The position numbers and the translations under genes are program-made. A model generated the notes under the pieces. It saw nothing but the letters and a program-made list of their open reading frames with translations. It ran no database searches and was not told the DNA's origin. From Ahaetulla prasina (taxonomy: Eukaryota > Chordata > Lepidosauria > Squamata > Colubridae): a stretch of 64,000 nt of DNA. Numbering within the stretch: the stretch's first letter is position 1; every line of letters starts with the position of its first letter. The stretch covers positions 216,425,300 to 216,489,299 of the forward strand of contig NC_080540.1 in assembly GCF_028640845.1 (NCBI RefSeq), written 5' to 3'. Shown piece by piece: positions 53,971 through 63,984 of the stretch.

Positions 53971-55333
53971 TAGGAGGTGGCAAAATCTGAACATTTCTGA
54001 TCAAACTGCAAAGCTAAGCTGGTGATTATTTGGGTGGGATGCAACCTGAAAATGCTACAACTATAGTCTAAACTGGGAAATTAAAAAACAAAACGAAAAA
54101 CACCTGCAGAACAAAGGAATTCCAACCCTAGCCGTTGCTGCCAGGAAAATGGCATTGATAATAGTCAAGTAATCACCAAGAATCAAACTCCACTCAAAGG
54201 CATCTATTTTTTTTTACCTCTCAATAATAAAACTGTCATGCATAAAATTGAATTTTACAAAGGATTAGGTGGACAGGAAAAGGGGAAAAATGCTCTAATT
54301 ACTATAAAGTTATTGAAGTGACAATTTCAAGTTCAAGACCGTTTTCTTGCTCTTTTTTTTTTTTTAAACGAAGGACCCTCAAACTAAATGGCGGTACAAA
54401 CCCAAAGTAACTTATCTATAAACCTTTGAAGAGAAGACAGATTGCTCAAGCCGCTAATTGAGTTTCTTCTCTCCCAGAAGCTGTTTTCTGTTTCAACCCG
54501 CTCCTCAGTGTCCTGATGCATTCCCCCCCCCCAAGCTCCCCCATAACTAAAACCATACTTGAGCTATAGTATTGTATGCTATAGTAAAATTATGAGAATC
54601 ATAGTGTAATAGTGTTTTATTTCCATCAGATTTTTGTTTCTGGGGCTATCATATATCCGCTTTATGGTGGATATGTGTATAAATGAAATAAATTGTGAGT
54701 GGTTTTATTGCAGCGTCTCTCTTATTTCTGTAATTTGTTTGTGAGCTCAGTAGCTCTTGTTGTCGCTGGTTTTCAATGCAAAATGTTATTGGAGGAATGT
54801 TTTGAGCAGTGATCCACTGACATGCTGTTGCTTGCGGCTGTTTCCAACTTCTGCAAATGAGAAAATTGCTGCTTCGAAATGTTTATTCCGATATATTGTA
54901 TTTGCACGTTCGTAATTGATAAGTGAGCTAGCGCACATCTTTGTGTCCAAAGTTCTGCTATTTTTTGAGGCAAAAATCATCTGAAGAGGGCAAAACAGGA
55001 TTGGATTCCTGAGTGAGCAATAAAAAGAGCCTGTCTCTTGGGGTATTAGTTCAGAGTTGGTGGGTTTAACTCCAGCTTAGTATGAGTGGAATGGTTTTGG
55101 CACAGTGCTGTAGAAGTGTTGCCAAAGGACCTTCATCCAGTAGGCACCAGGATAGAAAGATACAGACCCAGGAGAAAGATGACTAGGTAATGCCTCAAAC
55201 AGCGGTCTTGCAAGAGGATCAGTCAATCAAACAATGAATCATATTTTTATTGCGGTCAAAGACCAGCATGGGGAGGAACAAAGTCACCAAACACCAGCAA
55301 GAGGAGGAAGTTACTTAAAAAGTATCTAAAGCA
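53971..55333. other. Unique DNA, candidate conserved region 54700-54980
   Basis: T- and A-runs at 54210 and 54352-54365. The inner part keeps CpGs (CTTCGAAATG, CACGTTCGTAATTG, CTAGCGCAC) and has no repeat signature. No exon called. Confidence 0.35.
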
Positions 55334-55801
55334 CAGGTAGTCCTCAACTTACAACTACAATTGAGTCCAAAATTTATGTTGCTAAGTGAGACATTTGTTA
55401 AGTAAGTTTTGCCCTATTTACGACCTTTTGTGTCCCAATTGTTAAGTGAATCATCAGAGATGTTAAGTGAATCTGGCTTCCCGATTAACCTTGCTTGTCA
55501 GAAAGTCACAAAAGCTGATCACATGACCCCAGTGATGTAATCATAAGAGTCATAAGTGTGAAAAGCAAATCATGTCACTTTTTTCAGTGCCATTGTAACT
55601 TCAAATAGTCCAGTGGTAGGTTTCACTTACCTTTGCTACCAGTTCGCTCGCACATGCGCAGAAGGTTTTTGATGACATCCGGGTTGGTGGGCGGAGCCTC
55701 CCGCCACTGCTACTACCAGTTCTCCCGAACCAGGGCGAACCAGTAGGAACCCACCACTAAATCAGTCACTAAATGAACCGTTGTAAGTTGAGGATTACCT
55801 G
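55334..55801 (+). mobile_element. Family I inverted-end element, split by a hAT copy
   Basis: Left CAGGTAGTCCTCAACTTACA and right TGTAAGTTGAGGATTACCTG are inverted ends of about 20 bp. Its body (GTTGCTAAGTGAGACATTTG, GCTGATCACATGACCCC) is the reference for the nested copy at 17216. About 319 bp without the insertion. Target duplication not resolved. Confidence 0.85.
55611..55759 (+). mobile_element. hAT MITE, family A (149 bp), nested
   Basis: Left CAGTGGTAGGTTTCACTTAC, right GAACCCACCACTA; flanks AAATAGTC (55603-55610) and AATCAGTC (55760-55767), 6 of 8. GATGACATCCGGGTTGGTGG and GCGGAGCCTCC inside. Confidence 0.88.
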
Positions 55802-55813
55802 TACATTAAAAGC

Positions 55814-55814
<1 letters not shown>

Positions 55815-55893
<79 letters not shown>
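55815..55893. repeat. (TAA)26 microsatellite
   Basis: Uninterrupted TAA units just beyond the family I right end. Confidence 0.98.
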
Positions 55894-55894
<1 letters not shown>

Positions 55895-57205
55895 TAAAGG
55901 AAGGATATGTAACATATTAGAAAAGAGCAGGGTGTTGAGTGCATGATTTTGGCTGCCATCTTAACTTCTTTGACCTCCCTGTAACACTCTGCCCTGAACA
56001 AAACAAAAAATTTTGCCATTGACCACCGTAGCTGTGGGTACATCCTTTGAATTTACGCAAATGAACACATCTTTGATTAACTGGTGTACTTCATATGGAA
56101 TGTAAGGAGTTGTCTTGCAGTGGGATATGACTGCAGCAGGTAGCACAATCTTTATTTTTAAATCATGCTAGGGGATGCTAAGTTGAATAGGCCATGCTAA
56201 CTCATGTGCATAGGACTGCCAATTCATTATATACTAAAATATATTTGGGGACATCAAAACTTTTACTTAACAACGTACTTTCCTGACTGCTTTTTATGTT
56301 TTTGCGATATTGTTCTGTGTTCTGTTTTGAACTAACTATAGTGTTAGCCATGCAGAGTCAATGTTCAGCTGGACAACCACATAAAATCAATAACGTATTT
56401 TTTAAAAATACATTTCAAGGGTTGTATGCAGACTGTGACTTGTACATTGTTCACTCCACTCTTAACAAAGAATCAAAGGGACTAATCCCATCTCCTAGCA
56501 TTAAAGGGCTTGGCGGGTTAGCAGTTGGCCCTTTTCATTTATTCCTTCATTTTTTGGCTTAGGAAGATAATACCACTTCCCCCTATGGCACCATTGCTTT
56601 GTTTTTACAATATTTTATATTACCATCCAATTAGCTCTGCTGCACACAGCACCATTTGGTAAGTGAGAATTTTGCCTTCATTACATTTTCATTACATTTC
56701 CAATAGTCTCTTATGCAACTGAGAAGTGGTTTATAGTATGATCAAAGACCTTAATGTACCACCTGTTCCAGGCTGTAATACTTGCCCTGTTTAATAGAAT
56801 AAGGGGCACCATGGGAATTCCCTTAAACATGCAAGGGACAGAATTCATAAAGCTAATATCTTATACCGCAGATTACACAAGGGGCCCCATATATCTCTGT
56901 TTCGGTTTTCCCTTTTGCACATTTAGCTGAGGCTTGGGCTTCTGTATATAGTGGCAATGATGAATTTAAGCGTGGGGATTGCAACAGGAAAAGGACTGTG
57001 TCCCTCTTGACGTTATTTTTTACAGAATATTACAGTGAAATAGCATCAATCTTGTTGCCATATTTTTTGTATTTTTACAGGTTGAAGATTACTTTAAAAT
57101 ATTTCACTCTTTCTTGAATCATATGTTGTTCTGAGATATTTTCATCTATGAATGACTTGTAATATTCCTGCCATATACATTCTTGTATACATGAGAGCCA
57201 ATTTG
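55894..57205. other. No recognised feature
   Basis: Unique AT-rich DNA; the 88-residue frame at 56296 has no motif. Confidence 0.4.
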
Positions 57206-57213
57206 GTCTAGTG

Positions 57214-57583
57214 AAGAGGTGTCAAACTCAAGGCCCAGGGGCCGGATCTGGTCCACGGGATGCTTAGATCTGGCCCGTGGGGCTGCCCTGGAAACACTGA
57301 AGGACTGGTCCGCGGTGCCGCTGCCAGAGAAAATGGAGCTACGAGGGGCAGCATGCAGCCCTCTCAAGGTCCATTTTCACTGGCAGAGGGTTGCAGGAAG
57401 CCCTCACAACCGAAAATGGAGCTCGGAAGCCCATTTTCGCTGGCAGAGCACTTCGGCCTGCTACAGGCGCCCCTGACATGAGTGATGGCGAGCTGGACAT
57501 GCCTATGCTGGTCATGCCTCCTGCCTTTCCAAGGTCAAACAGCGCTGACCTGGCCCTCAATGAAATTGAGTTTGACACCTCTG
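57214..57583 (-). mobile_element. hAT MITE, family E (370 bp)
   Basis: Left AAGAGGTGTCAAACTC, right GAGTTTGACACCTCTG; perfect duplications GTCTAGTG at 57206-57213 and 57584-57591. GC-rich, hence the 85-91-residue chance frames. Intact relative of 43596-44460. Confidence 0.95.
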
Positions 57584-57809
57584 GTCTAGTGGTTAAGGCA
57601 GGACTCCCCAACCCACTAGTGGGTCATGAAGGGTTTGTAACTGGGCCATGGAAACAGTTGATGTGAGTACGCATGTGCACACGTGGGCGACAAGCGGGTG
57701 AGTGCATGTGCATGCGCTCCATTTGGGTGAGTGCCAGCCCTTTGCGCAAACCATCCTCTCCCTCCCCCACCAGTCCCCAAAGCTGGAAACATTGGGGAAT
57801 TCTGGGTTA

Positions 57810-57910
57810 AGGGATCAGGCTAAAAACCAGGAGATTGTGAGTTCTAATGCTGCCTTAGGCATGACATCTGGCTAGGTAACCATTGAAGAACTACAGGTTC
57901 CTCATCCCTT
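57810..57910 (+). mobile_element. CORE-SINE (MIR-like), 3' truncated
   Basis: AAAACCAGGAGATTGTGAGT then CTAATGCTGCCTTAGGCATG and CTGGCTAGGTAACC. Confidence 0.55.
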
Positions 57911-58215
57911 GTTCTATTTGATATGAAAATATTTGTTACTTACTTTGTGTATTGATATGTGTTGTGCTTTTATGTAATTCATTTCACATCTGGTGAGCGT
58001 GATGAGAAACAAGGAACTACAGGCAATGCTGATGTCTCTTTCCTTGTTCATTAAAATAAGATCCTTCAACTGTTCTGCCTCCCTACTACAAGCTACACAG
58101 GTTCTTTTGGTCCAATCTTCTCACTTAACTTTCTGCAACCTGCAAACTTTCTTTTGTTCTGCTGACTGAGAAGCAGAATGCCAACACACCCAAGTAGATC
58201 TGTTCCTCCTTTGTG
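57889..58215 (+). repeat. Unclassified interspersed repeat, copy 2
   Basis: Partner of 10607-11290: GAGCGTGATGAGAAACAAGG, GGCAATGCTGATGTCTCTTT, CCTGCAAACTTTCTTTTGTT. An extra ~40 bp (TTCATTAAAATAAGATCC region) is present here and absent there. Confidence 0.55.
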
Positions 58216-59060
58216 GTTGTGTGTCTGTGTGCCCGATGTCATGATGTATATACAAAAAAATTGGAAAGAATTGGGGGTTTTTTTGTTTTGTAGTGGCACA
58301 ACACCGCTTTCATCATTTATCCCCTTTATAATAAAAGTAATATAATAAAAAATAACATTGGTTTCCTAGTCTGATCTACCTTGAAGGCCTGATATCTACA
58401 GTGGTGGGGAGATGAAAACAATATCCCCAAACTGCTCTGTGATCTTCTAACAAGCCTTCTGCAACTCAGCTTGTAATTATACTGCAACCCTCCAAATGGG
58501 CATCATCCATTGACAATAAGACAGGCAGAGGTATCTAGACCATTATAAGGATGTTGTGATGTGAAATGTCTTTTTGTAGTTTTCTTGGCGATTGATAATT
58601 TTCTTTTTTAGCGCAATGAAAGTGACATACAGTCTCAGTGACTTAAGGAGGGGGGGAAAGGAGAAGAAAGGAGTGGGTGCAGGCTTCCAGGATCAAATCT
58701 TTTATATTCTTAGAAATGCTTTAAAAAAATCCCAAATTTTATGGTTGTTGTTGGACTCAATGAAATGCATCTCTACAACTTTAGTTTGGGAGGATGGACA
58801 GCATGGAAAAATGCGATTGGAAGTTTACAAAAGAGTTATCTCAAACTTGCCATCAGAACTCGAATTTTAAGACAACCACTACAGAAATGCAAACAGCAGT
58901 GTTCTTAAAAAGGAACAAAAAAACCCCAAACAACTATATATAGCACCATAATCCTCTTTTGTTATAAAATTCTCTGATTTGCGTGCACTTCATTGTTCTG
59001 GGAATTCCAAAAATTTAGCCGTGGAGCTTTGGGGAAGGGGAAGTAGTCCTATTATAGAAA
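58216..59060. other. No recognised feature
   Basis: Unique DNA. The 92-residue frame at 58592-58870 lacks a motif and splice or start context. Confidence 0.4.
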
Positions 59061-59064
59061 TATG

Positions 59065-59232
59065 TTTATAATTAATTAATAAAATTAATTAATTTAATTA
59101 ATTAGTAAAATTAATAAAATAATTTATAAAAAGTAAATTATTTTATATACTATATAATCTTTTTGTGTGATGCTTATATATATATATTGTTGTGACAAAA
59201 TAAAATAAATAAATAAAATAAAATAAAATAAG
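59065..59232 (+). repeat. AATT-rich tract and L3-like LINE tail
   Basis: AATTAATTAATTAA-type units (59070-59150) lead into ATACTATATAATCTTTTTGT and TTGTTGTGACAAAATAAAAT, the L3-like LINE terminus also seen at 44262, with (AAATA)n. Confidence 0.75.
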
Positions 59233-59254
59233 CCAGTGGTTCTGTCACTTGATT

Positions 59255-59437
59255 TATTTTATTTATTTATTTTTGTTACAACATTATATACAAGCACATA
59301 TATTGAAAGGAAACAAATAGGACAGGAACGGTAGGCACTTTTCTGCACTTATGCACGCCCCTTATAGTCCTCTTAGGAATGGGGTGAGGTCAATGGTAGA
59401 CAGTTTTTGGTTAAAGATCATGGACTTGGGAATAAGA
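59255..59437 (-). mobile_element. L3-like LINE 3' end
   Basis: TTTATTTTTGTTACAACATT, GGACAGGAACGGTAGGCAC and a minus-strand KLSTIDLTPFLRGL stop at 59362. Head-to-head with the tail at 59145-59232. Confidence 0.85.
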
Positions 59438-59621
59438 CAGTGGTGGTATTTAGCCGGTTCTATCTGGTTCGGGTGAACCAGTAGCGACAGCTGCAGGAGG
59501 TTCCGCCCACCCACCCGGATGTCATCACGTCCCATTTTTGTGCAGGCATGGAAGACCCTGTGCATGTGCGGAGGGGACACATTTGCGAACCGGTAGCAAA
59601 TGTAAGTGAATACTACCCCTG
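59438..59621 (-). mobile_element. hAT MITE, family A (184 bp)
   Basis: Left CAGTGGTGGTATTTAGCC, right GAATACTACCCCTG; duplications GAATAAGA (59430-59437) and GAATAAGC (59622-59629), 7 of 8. GATGTCATCACGTCCC and GAACCGGTAGCAAATGTAAG are in complement to family A. Confidence 0.9.
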
Positions 59622-59629
59622 GAATAAGC

Positions 59630-60125
59630 TGTATTGAAAGCCAAGCTGGACTGCATGGCCAGATTCTTAATGATCTCTTGCTATGGACTCTACGACATTT
59701 TACAGATAGCAAAAATGGCCTGTTCATCCCTTATCTGATACTAGAAGACACCCTATGGATGTTACAGCACTTTTTCCAAATTAAGAGTGACAGTGATTTT
59801 TCAAGTCACTTTCCAGTTAATATGATTTAAATCCTTAATACTTGGTGGTTTGTTTGTTTTTTTATTTTTTACTTTGGCCTACATTAAACCCCATATTTGA
59901 ATAACAACAAAACTGGACCTGCAAGTTGAGATTTACCCTTTTCTATGGCAAACTATTGAGGTATGGCTCAAGGGGGAAATTAGTTCTAAAGCAGGGTTTA
60001 TTGATAGATTTCAGGCATCTGGGAACTTAGATGTGGGCAGAGGAGAAATCACATTATTTTATTTTATACATTTAAATAGAACTTCTAAGAATAGGTGACA
60101 CCAACTGTCAAAGGGGACTATGGCA
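59630..60125. other. No recognised feature
   Basis: Unique AT-rich sequence. Confidence 0.4.
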
Positions 60126-60129
60126 GAAG

Positions 60130-60490
60130 AATATTATTATTTATTTATTAAATTTATATTACCGCCTATTCACCCATGGTGACTCAAGTTGGCTTACAGA
60201 ATATAAAAATCATATTTAAAGACAGTAAAACGAATTTTTAAAAATCAAATAAATTAATGTAATAAAATCACCCCCACCCCCCACCTCCTGCCCCATGACA
60301 ACCGATCACACAAGCCATTTAATGGGCTTCATCCTGCTCTGGGTTCCCCAGGCCCGTTGGCAGAACCAGGCCTTCAGCACCTTCTGGAAGAGAATTAGAG
60401 TGGAGGCTGTTCTAATTTCTGAGGGAATGATGCTCCAGAGATTAAGATTCCGTATTAAGAATCCATCTCTAAAATTTTGAATCAATGGAA
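60130..60490 (-). mobile_element. Probable L2-like LINE/SINE 3' fragment
   Basis: Antisense TTATTTATTAAATTTATATT then ACCGCCTATTCACCCATGGT, and later CAGGCCTTCAGCACCTTCTG with GCTGTTCTAATTTCTGAGGG. I know this layout from squamate LINE 3' regions, but the family is uncertain. Confidence 0.4.
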
Positions 60491-60538
60491 TCACAAATAT
60501 GTGCTATATCTGAATATCCAAAAAGTTTAATTGTAATT

Positions 60539-60568
60539 CATTAAATTAAATTAAATTAAATTAGATTA
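60539..60568. repeat. (AAATT)n
   Basis: Five to six AAATT units. Confidence 0.85.
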
Positions 60569-60651
60569 AATGGCACTGCATCTTGCTCAACCATGCAATT
60601 AGGATCACTTACTTTTCCCTCCTGTCAGAATCACCATCTCATATTTTAGAC

Positions 60652-60762
60652 CAGTGTTGATTAGTCTCAGCAACTTAGAGACCTGTGGACTTAAATTCCC
60701 AGAATCCCAGATGGGGAATTCTGGGAATTGGTTTTAAGAGTTGCTGAGATTGAGGAACATTG
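60652..60762. mobile_element. hAT MITE, family C (111 bp, diverged)
   Basis: Left CAGTGTTGATTAGTCTCAGC, right TTGCTGAGATTGAGGAACATTG shortened to its core GCTGAGATTGAGG; CCCAGAATCCC..GGGAATTCTGGG at the fold. Duplications TTTTAGAC (60644-60651) and TTTTAGAT (60763-60770), 7 of 8. Confidence 0.85.
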
Positions 60763-60984
60763 TTTTAGATCCTTCTCTTAATCTAGCTCCTCTTTTTTTG
60801 GAATCAACTCCTGATAAATATGATTGGATTCTGATCTCCAAACATAGTTTCACAAGAGGGGTCTTTGGTGCTTTCTGAGATTACCAAGGCCTTCTCATCT
60901 CATTTCAGTCCTGAGTCACAAATAATCTCTTCCATCAAGTTTGAAAAGACCCTTGAATTCTTCTTTTTTCAAATGAGAAGAATA

Positions 60985-61059
60985 GCAGTAACAGTAACAG
61001 AGTTGGAAGGGACCTTGGAGGTCATCTAGTCCAACCCCCTGCTCACACAGTATTAGGGA
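60985..61059 (-). mobile_element. CR1 LINE 3' terminus
   Basis: AGAGTTGGAAGGGACCTTGG then AGGTCATCTAGTCCAACCCC, the classic antisense CR1 3' end. Confidence 0.85.
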
Positions 61060-61126
61060 TTCGAACTGCCAAACTGCTGACCTTTCTGATCGACAAGCTC
61101 AGTGTCTTAGCCACTGAGCCACCTGG
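61060..61126 (-). mobile_element. Sauria SINE head only
   Basis: GGATTCGAACTGCC (B box antisense) and TTAGCCACTGAGCCACC (A box antisense). Confidence 0.75.
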
Positions 61127-61127
61127 T

Positions 61128-61280
61128 CAGGCAGTAGCACTTAGATTTATATACCACTTCACAGTGCTTTCCAGCCCTCTCTAAGCAGTTTACATTGTCG
61201 GCCTATTGCTTCCAACAATCTGGTTCCTCATTTTACCAACCTAGGGAGGATGGAAGGCTGAGTCAACCACAGTGAAGAAT
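61128..61280 (-). mobile_element. tRNA-headed SINE, GTCAACC-core, truncated
   Basis: CAGTAGCACTTAGATTTATA, CAGCCCTCTCTAAGCAGTTT, CAACAATCTGGTTCCTCATT, GGATGGAAGGCTGAGTCAAC. Confidence 0.8.
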
Positions 61281-61668
61281 CATTCACTTTGATTGCAGTA
61301 CCTGAAACCAGCATTATGGAAATGCTGAGATTATAACATAGATTAATTCAAACTTTTTTTGTGATTGCTATTGTTTACTTTCAGTCGATTTAGGGAATCC
61401 ACTGAAAGCAAATAAAACTACTGCTACTATTATTTGAAAATAGCCCTGAAAATTATTGGAAAATTCCCATTGATGCCAACAGTTCATCAAATAGTCTCCC
61501 ACCCCATCAGGTCCTTAAAACTCAGCAATATATTTTTCTTCTTGATTCACATAAATAAAATGAAAATAATTCTATTAGGTTCCAATAGGCTTATCATGTT
61601 GATTCTTACCACCCATTCACTATCTGATGTTATTTCAAGAGCTAAAAAAAGCAAAGATATAAAAAGAG
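61281..61668. other. No recognised feature
   Basis: Unique AT-rich DNA preceding the GATA tract. Confidence 0.4.
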
Positions 61669-61669
61669 C

Positions 61670-61748
<79 letters not shown>
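61670..61748. repeat. (GATA)n(GACA)n microsatellite, Bkm-type
   Basis: About 15 GATA units (61671-61727) followed by five GACA units (61728-61747). The joined GATA-GACA pattern is that of the banded krait minor satellite of snakes. Confidence 0.95.
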
Positions 61749-61749
61749 T

Positions 61750-62516
61750 TATATATAAACCCTGTAAAAACCAAAGATAACACCAAGCTGCAAGGGGAAA
61801 GCAAAGAAGTTTATCCCACTAGATTTAGTTGCTATAAGGAAAAAGTTATTCTTAACCGAACAGAGGAATGGGAGTTGTATCCAATTATAGGTAAACCACT
61901 TTATATAAAGTTCAACAGAAAGACAGAACTTACACTATAGAGAGGCGTTTTGGAAAATAAGAGCACTTAAGGGGTGGAAAATTTATTTGACTTAGACAAG
62001 GTATCCAAAGCCTGCCATGATATTTTCAGTGAGTATTAAGAATTTATGGCAGGTTTGCAAACAGCAATAGATTCTTTGGTGAACTGTTGTGTTTTCGCTG
62101 TTGATTTAAAGCTCCAAGGCACTTTTCTTTCTTATGAGTGACTTTTCCACTGGTACATGGCAACCTGACAGCTCCAGTGAGCCCCATAATGTATTTATTT
62201 TTTGAGGGATGAATATTAGAGATTACAGATTTTAAAGGGTGTGGGTGTTGCTCAGACTGCTAAAACAAGAAAGAGATAATTATTTTCAGATGCATAAAAA
62301 TATAAGCAAGACGAGATTAAGTTTTCATGAAGGAGGAAACAGTTTTGAAATGGCACAGAAAAATATAATAACAACACAATGGTTTAACTTACAAGGGGCG
62401 TTCCGCCTCATAAGAGGATGACAATGTTAAATAAAATTGTGAATATATCAACACAAGTCCTAGCTCTGTTTTTGTATTAATTATTTGCCTTCAAGTCATT
62501 TTCAATTCCTAGAACC
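61750..62516. other. No recognised feature
   Basis: Unique DNA. Confidence 0.4.
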
Positions 62517-62524
62517 ATTTAGGT

Positions 62525-62659
62525 CAGGGGTCTCCAACCTTGGTCCCTTTAAGACTTGTGGACTGCAACTCCCAGAGTTCCTCAGCCAGCTTTGCTGGCT
62601 GAAAGACTCTGGGAGTTGAAGTCCACAAGTCTTAAAGGGACCAAGGTTGGAGAAACCTG
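62525..62659. mobile_element. hAT MITE, family C (palindromic, 135 bp)
   Basis: Left CAGGGGTCTCCAACCTTGG, right CCAAGGTTGGAGAAACCTG; duplications ATTTAGGT (62517-62524) and ATTTATGT (62660-62667), 7 of 8. Same length as 12023-12157. A decayed relative may follow at 62690-62770 (CTCCCAGAATTCCTTGGCCA). Confidence 0.94.
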
Positions 62660-62769
62660 ATTTATGTAGCTTTTCTGAATGAGGATATATATCAAGGGAG
62701 CCAAACCTTGGCACTATGCGTCTTCTGAACTTCAGCTCCCAGAATTCCTTGGCCAGTCCACAAGCCTTA

Positions 62770-63395
62770 AATTAGTCAATGCTGGATCCCTCAGATCTAT
62801 AGCTTTGTACAATCATTTATTTGATAGCCAGAAGTTATCAGACATTTAAAGCAGGTGAACAACAATATAGTTAGGGATGAGTTCAATTTCATTTTCTTGC
62901 CCGCGTGGAACTCAAGTTGTCCAGCTGGGAGGATCTGTCTCTTTACTTCTCTACATATGCTTCTCTCTCTCTGAGTTCATCGCATATTCATTCTTAAAAA
63001 CATAAAAAATTAAAGTTTAATTATAATTAATATGGTCAAATTATAATTAACTTGTTAAGCGATAAGTTAGAAGCAATTTACGACTAATAATAACAATAGC
63101 AACATTTACTACTCTATTTAAAATATTTAATGCCGTTAAAACCATTCTTGTATAGGACATCACAGAACAGAAGGCAGAGCAGCATGCCTTCAACCAAAAC
63201 TGTGAATGAATGGGCACATCTTAAGCTGACACTGAAAGCTCGTAAAACTCAGCACCAGCCATAGCTGTTATGCAGATTGGTTTTCTTTCATCTAGTCAAA
63301 CCTTTTGCCAAATGACTACATAGAATAACACCAAGTGTTCATATTATGAGGTTAGGAAGAACTCTCAATATCTCACCCTCCCTTGATACTTTTTA
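62770..63395. other. No recognised feature
   Basis: Unique AT-rich DNA. Confidence 0.4.
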
Positions 63396-63397
63396 CA

Positions 63398-63726
63398 AGT
63401 CAGCGGTTAAAGATGCTGGTCAGCTGGAAAGTTGGAAAGCTGACAGCTCAAGTTTGAGACCTGAGCACTGCACGATGGGTGAGCTCCTGTTCTTGCTCCA
63501 GCTCCTGCCAACCTAACAATTCAAAAGCAGGCAAATGTGAGTAGATAAATAGGTACCATTTCAGTGGGAAAGTTACAGTGTCCTGTGCACCTCACCATAT
63601 AGTCATACTGGTCACATGACTATGGACATAACTTTGGTTAAGGCTGCTCCCTTTGTTAAGAAACGGAGATGAGCACCATCACCTAGAGTCAGACATGATT
63701 TGACAGGGGAATCCTTTACCTTTAGG
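63398..63726 (+). mobile_element. Sauria-related SINE, diverged
   Basis: The head is decayed (AAGATGCTGGTCAGCTGGAA), then GATGGGTGAGCTCCTGTTCT, GTCACATGACTATGGACATA and tail TTGACAGGGGAATCC then TTTACCTTTA. Oldest-looking SINE of this family in the window. Confidence 0.75.
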
Positions 63727-63984
63727 CAGTGGTGAAATCCAATTTTTTTTACTACCGGTTCTGTGGGCGTGGCTTGGTGGATGTAGCTTGGTGGGCATGG
63801 CAGGGGAAGGATACTGCAAAATCCCCATTCCCTCCCCACTCCTGGAGGAAGGATATTGCAAAATCTCCATTCCCACCCCACTCTGGGGCCAGCCAGAGAT
63901 GGTATTTGCCGATTCTCCAAATTACTCAAAATTTCTGCTACCGGTTCTCCAGAACCTGTCAGAATCTGCTGGATTTCACCCCTG
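63727..63984 (+). mobile_element. hAT MITE, family B (258 bp), at SINE 3' end
   Basis: Left CAGTGGTGAAATCC, right GGATTTCACCCCTG; perfect duplications CCTTTAGG at 63719-63726 and 63985-63992, formed from the SINE's own (CCTTTA) tail. Two 41-bp units. Confidence 0.96.

Noticed and set aside
57219..57666. 85-91-residue GC-rich ORFs
   Set aside because: They overlap a hAT family E element with perfect GTCTAGTG duplications and are open on both strands by composition.
61670..61748. Evidence that the window is from the W chromosome
   Set aside because: GATA/GACA tracts occur throughout snake genomes; the sequence alone cannot show sex linkage.
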